From Polluticaenibacter yanchengensis (GTDB lineage Bacteria; Bacteroidota; Bacteroidia; Chitinophagales; Chitinophagaceae), in the NCBI GenBank assembly GCA_027854065.1, contig JAQGEF010000012.1, positions 62,001 to 126,000 of the forward strand: a stretch of 64,000 bases of DNA. The letters are read 5' to 3'. Below the pieces are notes generated by a model. That model was not told the DNA's origin, searched no databases, and saw only the letters and a program-made list of their open reading frames with translations. The position numbers and the translations under genes were made by a program. Below are positions 15,948 through 24,635 of this stretch, piece after piece; positions within the stretch are counted from its first letter, which is position 1; each line of letters opens with the position of its first letter.

Positions 15948-15985
15948 ATAGAGTGCATTAAATCATAATGCACTCTATATTTTTT
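15948..15985 (+). terminator. Terminator of the YkuK/AAA operon
   Basis: Perfect 13-bp stem ATAGAGTGCATTA and complement with a 5-base loop, then ATTTTTT. Confidence 0.88.
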
Positions 15986-16091
15986 ATTGATAAACCAGTC
16001 TGATTTTTGTAAGTTTATGAAATTGTTATTTAGTTATTGGTCTTAATAAAAATTCAGTCAGCATGGTTATCATGCATAAAATTTGAAAGCT

Positions 16092-17606
16092 ATGGAAGTT
16101 AAGATACGGCCTTTACAAATAGATGATTATAGTGGTTTGAAACAAGCGATGTCTGCTGCTTATGAAGGCACAAGTGCTGTGTGGCAAGAGAAGAGTATCC
16201 GAAAGTTAATAGATATTTTTCCGGACGGACAAATTTGTGTAGAAGTAGATGGGAAAGTAGCGGCATGTGCCTTATCTATAATTGTACAATACCGTTTATT
16301 TGGCGATGATCATACCTACGAAGAAATTACCGGGCAATATAGCTTTGATACACACTCTAATAGTGGCAATGTATTATATGGTATCGAAGTATTTGTGCAC
16401 CCGGACTTCAGAGGTTTAAGACTAGCCAGGCGCTTGTACGATGCCCGTAAGGAATTGTGTGAACAAAGAAATTTAAAAGAGATAAAAGTGGGCGGACGGC
16501 TGCCAAACTATCACAAGTACAGCAACCTGACGCCTAAAGAATATATAGAGAAGGTAAGGCAAAAAGAAATTTTTGACCCGGTACTGAGTTTCCAGTTGGC
16601 AAATGATTTCCACCCGGTAAAAGTATTGCCGCACTACCTGAAAGGTGATAGTGAATCCCGTGAATTTGCTGCGCTACTGGAATGGAGCAATATTTATTAC
16701 TCTCCTACTAAAAGCACGGTAAATGAAACGGTTATAAGACTGGGTCTGGTACAATGGCAAATGCGTCCTTTTGCTACTGTCGATAAGTTTATGGAGCAGG
16801 TAGAATTCTTCGTTGATGCACTGAGCGGCTATAAATCAGATTTTGTTTTGTTCCCGGAATTTTTCAACTCTCCTTTATTAGCCGCTTACAACCATCTGGA
16901 CACGCACGATTCCATGCGCGCCCTTGCTAAAAAAACACCAACCATTCTTAATAAGATTTCAGAGCTGGCTATAGCTTATAATGTAAACATTATAGTTGGA
17001 AGCATGCCTGTTGTGGAAAATGAAAAATTATATAATGTATCGTTTTTATGCCACAGGAGTGGTAAGAGAGATGAGTACAGGAAAATTCATATTACACCGA
17101 ATGAGACCAAATACTACGGTATAACCGGAGGTGACAAGATTGCAGCGATTAATACTGATTGTGGTAAAATTGGTATCCTGATCTGCTACGATGTTGAGTT
17201 TCCTGAACTTTCCCGCTTACTGGCATTAGACGGGATGAAAATCCTGTTTGTACCTTATCTTACGGATACGCAGAATGCCTACACCCGCGTAAGGCATTGT
17301 GCCATGGCACGCGCTATCGAAAATGAATGCTTTGTTGCCATAGCCGGTTGTGTTGGTAATTTACCGGGTGTTAATAATATGGATATCCAGTTTGGTCAGG
17401 CTGCAGTATTTACACCATCAGATTTTGCGTTCCCTACCAATGCCATCAAAGCTGAAGCAACACCCAATACCGAAATGACTTTAATAGTGGATGTCGATCT
17501 GAATTTATTAAAGGAATTGCATCATTTCGGTTCTGTAAGAGTAATTAAAGACAGGCGGACAGATTTGTATGAAGTAAAAAGGTTATCAAAAAAGGAGGAA
17601 GAATAA
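16092..17606 (+). CDS. GNAT acetyltransferase fused to a nitrilase-superfamily amidohydrolase
   Basis: This 504-residue fusion has a GNAT N-acetyltransferase domain (residues about 1-165) with the acetyl-CoA loop region HPDFRGLRLARRLYDARKEL. A carbon-nitrogen hydrolase domain (about 215-495) follows. The nitrilase Glu-Lys-Cys triad is visible in VLFPEFFNS, YRKIHITPNE and ILICYDVEFPE. This domain pair is a known architecture in many bacteria; the physiological amide and amine are not established. The ATG at 16092 (MEVKIRPLQ) is preferred over a TTG at 16083. The gene stands alone between two terminators. Confidence 0.92.
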   Translation: MEVKIRPLQIDDYSGLKQAMSAAYEGTSAVWQEKSIRKLIDIFPDGQICVEVDGKVAACALSIIVQYRLFGDDHTYEEITGQYSFDTHSNSGNVLYGIEVFVHPDFRGLRLARRLYDARKELCEQRNLKEIKVGGRLPNYHKYSNLTPKEYIEKVRQKEIFDPVLSFQLANDFHPVKVLPHYLKGDSESREFAALLEWSNIYYSPTKSTVNETVIRLGLVQWQMRPFATVDKFMEQVEFFVDALSGYKSDFVLFPEFFNSPLLAAYNHLDTHDSMRALAKKTPTILNKISELAIAYNVNIIVGSMPVVENEKLYNVSFLCHRSGKRDEYRKIHITPNETKYYGITGGDKIAAINTDCGKIGILICYDVEFPELSRLLALDGMKILFVPYLTDTQNAYTRVRHCAMARAIENECFVAIAGCVGNLPGVNNMDIQFGQAAVFTPSDFAFPTNAIKAEATPNTEMTLIVDVDLNLLKELHHFGSVRVIKDRRTDLYEVKRLSKKEEE

Positions 17607-17629
17607 AATAGATCAATCTGCCTGATAGA

Positions 17630-17676
17630 AAGCCTATTGGAAATATAACTATTCTTTCCAATAGGCTTTTGCTTTT
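17630..17676 (+). terminator. Terminator after the GNAT/nitrilase gene
   Basis: AAGCCTATTGGAAA pairs with TTTCCAATAGGCTT across an 11-base loop and is followed by TTGCTTTT. Confidence 0.82.
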
Positions 17677-17768
17677 ACCTCAATCAGTATTTTGTCAAAT
17701 CTTGTAATTCCTAACTTTTTCAGGCACCATGTTTGCTTATTATTTATTTATCACTAAAACATAAGTAT

Positions 17769-18335
17769 ATGGAACTACAGTCAGCAAAAAGGTATTCATA
17801 TATTATGCGAATACCATTAATAAAAGGTTTAATAATATTATTCTGGGGTATAGTCGCTTTAGTTTTATTCAACGCATCTCCCTATTTATTTATTAAGGCA
17901 TTTGGTATTTTAAATATTGTTACAGGTGTTTTAACACTCATTTTTACCCAAAAGTTTCAATTTCTTAAAATATCCAAACAATGGTTGGCTTTAGAATCAT
18001 TAATTGAACTTGTGGCCGGTTTTGTATTCACATTCCTGGTAAGTTCAGTGGATGTATTTTTGAATTATCTGAGCATCGGGATTTTTTTTATTGTTATCCT
18101 GCAGTTCATTTATGGATACACTTTGTTAAACTCCGGTCAGTTTAATTTGCTGAATATTCTCATGCGCTTTGTAACGCTATTTGGTGGTATTATAGTAGGT
18201 ATTATTTTGTTCAGAGGCAATATACCCATAGAAACGGCAGTATTAATCGTTGGTATTTTTTCCGTTATTTACGGTATTATTAATATTCATTACAGTATGG
18301 AATTGAAGAATGTTGTATTGGGAGAATTAAAATAA
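17769..18335 (+). CDS. DUF308/HdeD-like six-helix membrane protein
   Basis: 188 residues from the ATG at 17769, with about six evenly spaced transmembrane helices. One contains the sequence LIKGLIILFWGIVALVLF and a later pair is FVTLFGGIIVGIILF and AVLIVGIFSVIYGII. This repeated two-helix pattern is typical of the HdeD/DUF308 family, of which some members are acid-stress proteins; most have no known function. An upstream in-frame ATG at 17733 would add 12 residues and is less likely. It converges with prmC at a shared terminator. Confidence 0.72.
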   Translation: MELQSAKRYSYIMRIPLIKGLIILFWGIVALVLFNASPYLFIKAFGILNIVTGVLTLIFTQKFQFLKISKQWLALESLIELVAGFVFTFLVSSVDVFLNYLSIGIFFIVILQFIYGYTLLNSGQFNLLNILMRFVTLFGGIIVGIILFRGNIPIETAVLIVGIFSVIYGIINIHYSMELKNVVLGELK

Positions 18336-18350
18336 TTACATCATTCATCA

Positions 18351-18406
18351 CTATAGATAAACAATGGACCACCAAAAAATTTTAGAAATCCGTTGTTTAT
18401 CTATAG
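18351..18406. terminator. Inverted repeat between convergent genes
   Basis: CTATAGATAAACAA and its exact 14-base complement are separated by 28 bases. It lies between the DUF308 gene and prmC, which converge, and probably terminates one or both. Confidence 0.6.
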
Positions 18407-18449
18407 CTTTCTGGAAAGAACTCCAAATAACAAAATCATTAAATCCCAC

Positions 18450-19304
18450 TTATTTCCAGGCTTTCAGCATTCTGTCATTACCGGAAATATCTTTTTTCAG
18501 AACCGTATTAAATCCAAGGGATTGATAATACAATTCAGTATCAACAGCATATTTATAATGGCATTCTAAAAAAACAGCACCATCACCAGCCAGGTTATCC
18601 TTTGCAAAATGGGCAATAGATTTATAAAATAAAAGCGGGTCATTATCTGGCACAAACAACGCTATATCGGGTTCCCAGTCCTTAACATGATTACTCATTC
18701 CCTCTTCCTCGCTTCGAGGAATATAAGGCGGATTTGAAATAATAATATCATACTTATTGGCTAGTTTCTCCTGAACATCTTCAAGTAAAAAATCACCGGC
18801 TAATACTTTAATCTTCGCCTGATGTCTCTCAATATTTTTTTCAGCAACAGCAATAGCCGCTTCGCTTACATCTATGGTGGTCACACTACCCTTTTTTATA
18901 CCCAAAGCCAGAGATGTTGCAATACAACCTGACCCTGTACCTATTTCCAGGATATGATTAACCTCTTTCCCGGATGCAAAGTCTATAGCCCACACAACTA
19001 ATTCTTCAGTCTCTGGCCTTGGAATCAAGACTGCTTCATTCACAAAGTAGGCACGATCCAGGAACCACGCTTTTCCTATTGTATATTGTAAAGGCTTATG
19101 ATTCAGTACTTCCAGGATATCAGCATTAAATTGCTGCAGTTCCGCAGCATCAAAAGTTCGTTTCCTGTTAGACAAATAATTGCTTCTGGCTATTTCAAAA
19201 TGGTGATCTATCAGTTCATAGACAATACTCTTAGCCTCATCAGGATCAAACAGGGAGAATAGTTGTTGGCTGGAGCTTTTAAATATCTCTTCCAGGGTAA
19301 GCAT
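18450..19304 (-). CDS. prmC: Peptide chain release factor N5-glutamine methyltransferase
   Basis: PrmC methylates the glutamine of the GGQ motif in release factors RF1 and RF2, using S-adenosylmethionine. The 284-residue protein has a helical N-terminal domain (1 to about 85) and a Rossmann methyltransferase domain with the SAM loop ILEIGTGSGCIA and the catalytic ISNPPYIPRSE motif. RF genes are not adjacent. It starts just 4 bases after the DinB-fold gene ends, so the two are in one minus-strand unit. Confidence 0.94.
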   Translation of the reverse strand: MLTLEEIFKSSSQQLFSLFDPDEAKSIVYELIDHHFEIARSNYLSNRKRTFDAAELQQFNADILEVLNHKPLQYTIGKAWFLDRAYFVNEAVLIPRPETEELVVWAIDFASGKEVNHILEIGTGSGCIATSLALGIKKGSVTTIDVSEAAIAVAEKNIERHQAKIKVLAGDFLLEDVQEKLANKYDIIISNPPYIPRSEEEGMSNHVKDWEPDIALFVPDNDPLLFYKSIAHFAKDNLAGDGAVFLECHYKYAVDTELYYQSLGFNTVLKKDISGNDRMLKAWK

Positions 19305-19308
19305 CCGG

Positions 19309-19815
19309 TTATAAATATTTTGTCTTAAGGATATTTATGTGGTGTTGGGTATGTCCAACAATTATAAACGCCAAAGCATTAACAGTTACTTCGTAATGAT
19401 TTGCAACACCCCTGCGTGCCAACATATCATTCGTAAAACTATGAAATAGATGAAGCGTGCTCTTACGTACCAGGTTTAATTCAAAAAACAGGCTTTTCAA
19501 GCTTCTGTGACTCACTTCGGCCAGGTTAGCATACTCGGTTTCATCAAAGCCCGGCAACTCGACCTTTTCCCCACGGGCAATACATAACGCCCTGTAACAC
19601 ATAATTCTTTCCGTATCTATTAAATGTTGTATTACCTGTAAAACACTCCATTTACCATCTTCATATCTGTATTCAGCTTTATTTTCAGGAATTTCATTTA
19701 AGAAATTTTCCAAATAAAACAAAGAATCCTGCAATGCAGCATTCGCAGAATCATTCTCAACTAAATTAATATACCCCTCATAAAATGAAGCATAATCTCC
19801 GGGAACAGGTCTCAT
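19309..19815 (-). CDS. DinB-fold (YfiT-like) metal-binding protein
   Basis: A 168-residue four-helix-bundle protein of the DinB/YfiT superfamily. The putative metal-binding histidines sit in the expected places: VIQHLIDTER (about residue 66) and the pair in VGHTQHHINILK (about residues 157-161). Members include thiol-dependent S-transferases, but this one's reaction is not known. It lies directly upstream of prmC in the same direction with a 4-base gap. Confidence 0.85.
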   Translation of the reverse strand: MRPVPGDYASFYEGYINLVENDSANAALQDSLFYLENFLNEIPENKAEYRYEDGKWSVLQVIQHLIDTERIMCYRALCIARGEKVELPGFDETEYANLAEVSHRSLKSLFFELNLVRKSTLHLFHSFTNDMLARRGVANHYEVTVNALAFIIVGHTQHHINILKTKYL

Positions 19816-19846
19816 AAAATGAAAATCTAGATTTTAATAGCAAATA

Positions 19847-21514
19847 TTACTTCTTTTTATTCACAACACGTTGCTTATTCAAATATAATTCATTTGCTAA
19901 TAAAACAGCATTATAAGCATTCACAATACCACCGGTAGCGCAAACTTCCCGCATCGAAATTTTCTCTATAGCACTTCCCGGCTTAAGGAATACTTCATCT
20001 ATATACGAAGTATCGGCGGACGCCAATATACATTTCTTCACTTCTACAGCCGTCAGTGTAGGATAATAGCTGCGAATAAGTGCTGCAATCCCTGCAACAA
20101 TCGGGGAACTCATACTCGTACCATTCTCAAAACCATAGCTTTTATCCGTATTGGAAATGGTAGAATAAATATAGTTACCCGGTGCAAGTATATCTACATA
20201 AGCGTTGCCGTAGTTTGTAAACCCTGCCACCAGTGTAGAATCAATATGCCAGTCGCTGCTACTGCCAACAGTAATGATATTCTCTGCGACCTTATTATTT
20301 GAAAGTTTTTTTGAAGGATAAACACTATTTTTATTAAGATTCAGAGATTCGTTACCCGCCGCTTTAATGATTAATACATCTTTCTCTGCCGCATACATAA
20401 TGGCTTCATCAACCATTTTCTTCTGAGGACTAAGATTTTTACCAAAACTCATGTTAATCACTTTCGCACCATTATTCACAGCATATCTTATCCCCAATGC
20501 CACATCCTTATCATGCTCATCACCATCCGGCACCACTCTAACCGTCATTATTTTCGCATCATTACAAATACCATCAATCCCTACATGATTACCCCTTTCT
20601 GCTGCAATAATACCGCTCACATGCGTACCATGCCTGCAAACGGAAGCCATTACATTACTATTACCATAGTTTTTTACAGTGAGATCATCCTCATCATCAC
20701 CAATAATCATTTTTCTGTAATTCACAATCGGGCTGTCTTTCGCAAAAATGATATTTTTCTTTTTTTCTAAAAAGGAATTCACTTCAGAAAAAATGACGGA
20801 AGTATTTTTTTCCCTGTCTATTTCAAAAATCTTCACATAATTCAAAAAGCCCACTTTAGCCCTTTTAGCTTTATCTGTTTTTGGTGCATAAGACTCCAGA
20901 ACAGAAGCACTGAAATCATCCGTCCCGATTTCAGCCTTTAAAACCTGTTCATATTTAATGGCATTATCTGTAGATGTTTTCAGAATATTATAATTCATTT
21001 TTTCATCTGCGCTAATATCCAGAAAGGAGTTTACCTTAACCCACAAATTATATGTATCGGGATAATAGATCTTAAGACAGTTTGTATCATTCTTATTAAT
21101 ATCATACCAATTTTTCAATTGGTGATAAACCCGGGCATATTCATTTGTCTCTTTAAGGATATTTTCTCCTTTCGAATTACCCAGGAAATTCCATCCGTAA
21201 ACGTCATCTACATAACCGTTATTATCATCATCAATGCCATTATCAGGAATTTCTTTAGGGTTTTTCCAGAGTTTATTTACCAGGTCTTCATGCAAAGTAT
21301 CAACACCACCATCCAGAACAGCCACAACAACAGGTGTCGCTTTTTGGGTTTCCAAAAACTGTAAAGCCTTTATTAAAGAGATTCCAACAAAGCCCTCTTT
21401 TCCTTTATCACGCAAATGCCATCCTTGTAACTGCTCTGTATTTAATTGCTGAGCAATGCACATTTCAGAACAACAGATTAACAAAACTACACTTATGTAT
21501 CTACTTAAAATCAT
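19847..21514 (-). CDS. Secreted S8-family serine peptidase (subtilase)
   Basis: A 555-residue subtilisin-like protease with an N-terminal signal peptide (cleaved near AQQ at residue 22). The Asp-His-Ser triad is in VAVLDGGVDT (D68), RHGTHVSGI and GTSMSSPIVAG. An insertion of about 190 residues separates the Asp and His blocks, seen in other Bacteroidota subtilases, and carries a DDDNNGYVDDVYGWNF calcium-binding-like loop. There is no C-terminal type IX secretion domain visible, so it may stay periplasmic or use another route. Confidence 0.93.
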   Translation of the reverse strand: MILSRYISVVLLICCSEMCIAQQLNTEQLQGWHLRDKGKEGFVGISLIKALQFLETQKATPVVVAVLDGGVDTLHEDLVNKLWKNPKEIPDNGIDDDNNGYVDDVYGWNFLGNSKGENILKETNEYARVYHQLKNWYDINKNDTNCLKIYYPDTYNLWVKVNSFLDISADEKMNYNILKTSTDNAIKYEQVLKAEIGTDDFSASVLESYAPKTDKAKRAKVGFLNYVKIFEIDREKNTSVIFSEVNSFLEKKKNIIFAKDSPIVNYRKMIIGDDEDDLTVKNYGNSNVMASVCRHGTHVSGIIAAERGNHVGIDGICNDAKIMTVRVVPDGDEHDKDVALGIRYAVNNGAKVINMSFGKNLSPQKKMVDEAIMYAAEKDVLIIKAAGNESLNLNKNSVYPSKKLSNNKVAENIITVGSSSDWHIDSTLVAGFTNYGNAYVDILAPGNYIYSTISNTDKSYGFENGTSMSSPIVAGIAALIRSYYPTLTAVEVKKCILASADTSYIDEVFLKPGSAIEKISMREVCATGGIVNAYNAVLLANELYLNKQRVVNKKK

Positions 21515-21599
21515 CCCCTACAAAGATGCGAAACCTTTATTTTAAAAAAATACTATAAGATGTTAAAAAAATCAGTTTCTCTATTTAAACTTTTGCCGT

Positions 21600-21607
21600 T
21601 ATTTTTG
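21600..21607 (+). promoter_or_regulatory. -7 box of the pdhB promoter
   Basis: TATTTTTG matches the Bacteroidota -7 consensus TAnnTTTG exactly and lies 26 bases before the pdhB ATG. A weak TTTC stands at about the -33 position (21576). Confidence 0.6.
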
Positions 21608-21633
21608 CGTACCAAATTTCTAAATAAATTAGC

Positions 21634-22617
21634 ATGGCACGTCAAATAGCTTTTAGAGAAGCATTACGTGAGGCATTAAACGAAGAGATGCGTCGCGATG
21701 AAAATGTATATTTAATGGGGGAAGAAGTAGCTGAATACAATGGCGCTTATAAAGTAAGCCAGGGTATGTTAGCCGAATTCGGCCCTAAAAGAGTAATCGA
21801 TACGCCTATTGCCGAATTAGGTTTTGCTGCTGTTGCAGTAGGTTCAGCTCAAAACGGGTTACGTCCTGTAGTAGAATTTATGACATGGAACTTTGCTTGT
21901 TTAGCTTTAGATCAGATTCTAAATACAGCCAGTAAAATGAAAGCGATGAGTGGTGGACAAATAGGCTGCCCGATTGTTTTCAGAGGTCCGAACGGTAGCG
22001 CAGGTCAGTTAGGCGCACAGCACTCTACTGCATTTGAAAGTTATTATGCCAATATTCCAGGTTTAAAAGTAATATCTCCAAGTAATCCATACGATGCGAA
22101 AGGTCTATTAAAGGCCGCTATTCGTGATAACGACCCTGTAATGTTTATGGAAAGCGAGGTGACTTATGGTGATAAAGGAGAAGTACCTGAGGAAGAATAC
22201 ATTATACCAATTGGCAAAGCTGATGTTAAACGTGCAGGTAAAGATATTACCATCGTTTCTTACAGTAAAATGATGAAAGTAGCCTTAGCCGCTGCAGAAG
22301 AATTGGCTAAAGAAGGCATTGATGCAGAAGTAATTGACTTACGCACCATCCGTCCTTTAGATTGGGAAACAATTGTAGAAAGCGTTAAGAAAACTAACCA
22401 CCTGGTAATTGTTGAAGAGCAATGGCCGATGTGTTCAGTATCCTCTGAAATTGCTTTCCGCATTCAAAAAGAAGCATTCGATTACCTGGATGCGCCTATC
22501 TTACGTATTACCAGTGTAGATGCCCCTATGCACTATGCACCAAACTTAGCAGCATTAGCTATTCCTGATGTACCACGTACAGTAGCTTTGGTAAAAAAAG
22601 CATTAAACAAAAAATAA
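21634..22617 (+). CDS. pdhB: Pyruvate dehydrogenase E1 component, beta subunit
   Basis: The beta subunit, with the alpha subunit, forms the thiamine-diphosphate E1 enzyme that decarboxylates pyruvate. The 327-residue sequence has the expected N-terminus (IAFREALREALNEEM), the MGEEVAEYNGAYK segment with the thiamine-contacting glutamate, and the C-terminal transketolase domain with VVEEQWPMCSVSSEIA. The gene stands alone with its own promoter and terminator: no E1 alpha, E2 or E3 gene is next to it, as is common in Bacteroidota. A branched-chain 2-oxoacid E1 beta is a less likely alternative. Confidence 0.9.
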   Translation: MARQIAFREALREALNEEMRRDENVYLMGEEVAEYNGAYKVSQGMLAEFGPKRVIDTPIAELGFAAVAVGSAQNGLRPVVEFMTWNFACLALDQILNTASKMKAMSGGQIGCPIVFRGPNGSAGQLGAQHSTAFESYYANIPGLKVISPSNPYDAKGLLKAAIRDNDPVMFMESEVTYGDKGEVPEEEYIIPIGKADVKRAGKDITIVSYSKMMKVALAAAEELAKEGIDAEVIDLRTIRPLDWETIVESVKKTNHLVIVEEQWPMCSVSSEIAFRIQKEAFDYLDAPILRITSVDAPMHYAPNLAALAIPDVPRTVALVKKALNKK

Positions 22618-22636
22618 TCGATTAAACTTCTATATA

Positions 22637-22670
22637 AAGCCGGTAACCTTAAGTTATCGGCTTTTTTGTT
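22637..22670 (+). terminator. Terminator of pdhB
   Basis: AAGCCGGTAAC pairs with GTTATCGGCTT (one mismatch) around a short loop, followed by TTTTTTG. Confidence 0.85.
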
Positions 22671-23117
22671 TTATTAAATCATCTTTTGTACGACTATCCC
22701 ACATTGTTGTGTCACTCACTTCAACTGTTTTACTACTATTTATCAGCATTTCAACTCATTTACCTGTACGTTTTATGCAGGCACTTTGCTACCTATAGAA
22801 GTCGGGAGAAATAAACATAAAGCATTAACAATCAAAAAATAGTTAATACAACGGCGGTAAATCTGACAAACTATCTACCATCTTATTTATAAATATAATC
22901 GCGAACAATAACAAAATAAGATACATCCTAACTCATAAAACAAGAAGTGGCTTAGCTGCTGATATCCCGATTGAAAAATGAAGAATGTTTAAAGCCTATA
23001 GCTAAGTGTTTCAAAAATAGAATATATAAAATAATTTATGTAAAATATATCCTATGAATAATTAATTTTATATTCGTATATATAAAATTTCATTTCTGAC
23101 ACCCAAAGCTTACAACT
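22671..23117. other. Intergenic region with dispersed element copy B
   Basis: 447 bases between pdhB's terminator and the S74 protein gene. The first 70 bases contain the reversed GTGACACAAC element. The remainder is A/T-rich, with no ORF or clear structure, and should include the promoter of the S74 gene. Confidence 0.5.
22692..22740 (-). repeat. GTGACACAACGATG dispersed element, copy B
   Basis: Read on the minus strand: AATAGTAGTAAAACAGTTGA, then AGTGAGTGACACAACAATG and TGGGATAGTC. The core differs from the consensus by one base (CAACAATG). It is downstream of pdhB in the opposite orientation. Confidence 0.7.
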
Positions 23118-24623
23118 ATGAAACACTTATTTTCATTAATATTGGTATTCCAATTTATTACCAATGTCAATTCACAAAGCGTCAGCATCAATACCGATGG
23201 CTCAGCCGCTCATGCCAGTGCCATACTTGATGTAAAAAGTACTAATAAGGGATTTTTAGTACCAAGAATGACCTTAGCACAGCGCACTGCCATCGCATCG
23301 CCAGCCGAGGGACTATTAGTCTACCAGACTGATGGTGCCACAGGATTTTATTATTACCAGTCAGGATGGAAAACTTTCGGTGCAGATAATTTAGGCAACC
23401 ATATTGCGTCCCAAAACTTACAGCTAAATAACTTTAAGATAAGCAACAACAACGATGCTACCGTTGGATTAGGCATCAGTAATATAGGAGCCTTAAGTTT
23501 AACGGGCAAAGCAGTAGACCCGATAGCTTCCAACACCTTGCCAAGAGAAACATTCAGAGTTACCAGCGATGGCAGTATTCTTGGATTTGGGAAATACTTT
23601 GTTGGTCCGTTTCCTGCAAGCGGTCCGGGTATGAGATTCATGTGGTACTCTGGGAAAGGAGCCTTAAGAGTTGGCAATGCCACTTCAACCGAATGGGATT
23701 CAACTAATGTAAAAGATTATTCATACGCTTTTGGTAACCAGGTTACTGCAAGCGCATACGGTAGCTTTGCCGTAGGAGACCAGGTAAATGTTACAAGCGT
23801 AGTAGGAACCGGTATCGGATCAAGTATCCAGGTAAAGGGTACTGCAGCATTAGCAATAGGTGCCAACAATGTAGCCAATGGATTCTGCTCTGTAAGTCTG
23901 GGATACACAGATAGTGCAATGGGCCAGGGAGCGATAGCATTAGGTTACAGAGTACTTGCCAGTAAAGACTACTCCGTTGCGATAGGTTACAGGGGCAGAG
24001 CTATACACGAAGGCTCCCTGGTTCTTTCAGATGCGTCCTCTTTAAGCGCTACTCTTTCATCCTACACAACATCAAGTTCAGATAATCAAATGACGGCAAG
24101 GTATGCTGGCGGTTACAGGTTCTTTACCAATGATAATATGACCATTGGTGTTCGTCTGAATGCGAACGCCAATTCATGGAGCATCATTTCAGACTCCACA
24201 CTCAAAGAACGTTTCGAAGAAACAGATGGCAATGAAATGCTAAACAAACTTGAAAACATCAGGATGGGTAGCTGGAACTATAAAGGCCAGGCTAAACTAG
24301 GTCTAAGGCATTATGGCCCAATGGCACAGGACTTCTATGCGGCCTATGGTAAAGACAATTATGGTACTATTGGAGACAATACATCCATCGCTCAAGCCGA
24401 CTTTGATGGCGTCATGCTAATAATGATCAGGGAATTATCAAAAAAAGCAAAAATCCATGAATCAGAATTAGAATTACTGAAAAAAGAAAATAGTTTGCTC
24501 AATGAAAAACTTCAGCAAAACAATCAGACAGAAGCAAAATTGAACTTACTACTTGAAATTCTAAGTTCAAACGAACAAACCAAAGCCATTGTTGATACTT
24601 ACAAAAATGCTTTAAATAAATAA
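23118..24623 (+). CDS. Trimeric surface fibre with S74 self-cleaving chaperone domain
   Basis: A 501-residue secreted protein. After a signal peptide (to NVNSQ, residue 20) comes a segment typical of Bacteroidota fibre proteins ([19 protein letters not shown], then [16 protein letters not shown]). The middle has repeated YadA-head-like motifs ([51 protein letters not shown]). The C-terminus has an S74 intramolecular chaperone domain ([11 protein letters not shown] with the Ser/Lys dyad region, [23 protein letters not shown]), followed by a coiled coil (about 440-495). By analogy with phage tail spikes, the C-terminal part probably trimerises and then cuts itself off. It stands alone; no phage genes are nearby. 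Confidence 0.85.
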   Translation: MKHLFSLILVFQFITNVNSQSVSINTDGSAAHASAILDVKSTNKGFLVPRMTLAQRTAIASPAEGLLVYQTDGATGFYYYQSGWKTFGADNLGNHIASQNLQLNNFKISNNNDATVGLGISNIGALSLTGKAVDPIASNTLPRETFRVTSDGSILGFGKYFVGPFPASGPGMRFMWYSGKGALRVGNATSTEWDSTNVKDYSYAFGNQVTASAYGSFAVGDQVNVTSVVGTGIGSSIQVKGTAALAIGANNVANGFCSVSLGYTDSAMGQGAIALGYRVLASKDYSVAIGYRGRAIHEGSLVLSDASSLSATLSSYTTSSSDNQMTARYAGGYRFFTNDNMTIGVRLNANANSWSIISDSTLKERFEETDGNEMLNKLENIRMGSWNYKGQAKLGLRHYGPMAQDFYAAYGKDNYGTIGDNTSIAQADFDGVMLIMIRELSKKAKIHESELELLKKENSLLNEKLQQNNQTEAKLNLLLEILSSNEQTKAIVDTYKNALNK

Positions 24624-24635
24624 CGATATTTTCAA

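Noticed and set aside
13645..15985. Prophage or integrative element around the tRNAs
   Set aside because: No integrase, structural or replication gene and no direct repeats flanking the tRNAs were found, so an integrated phage is not supported.
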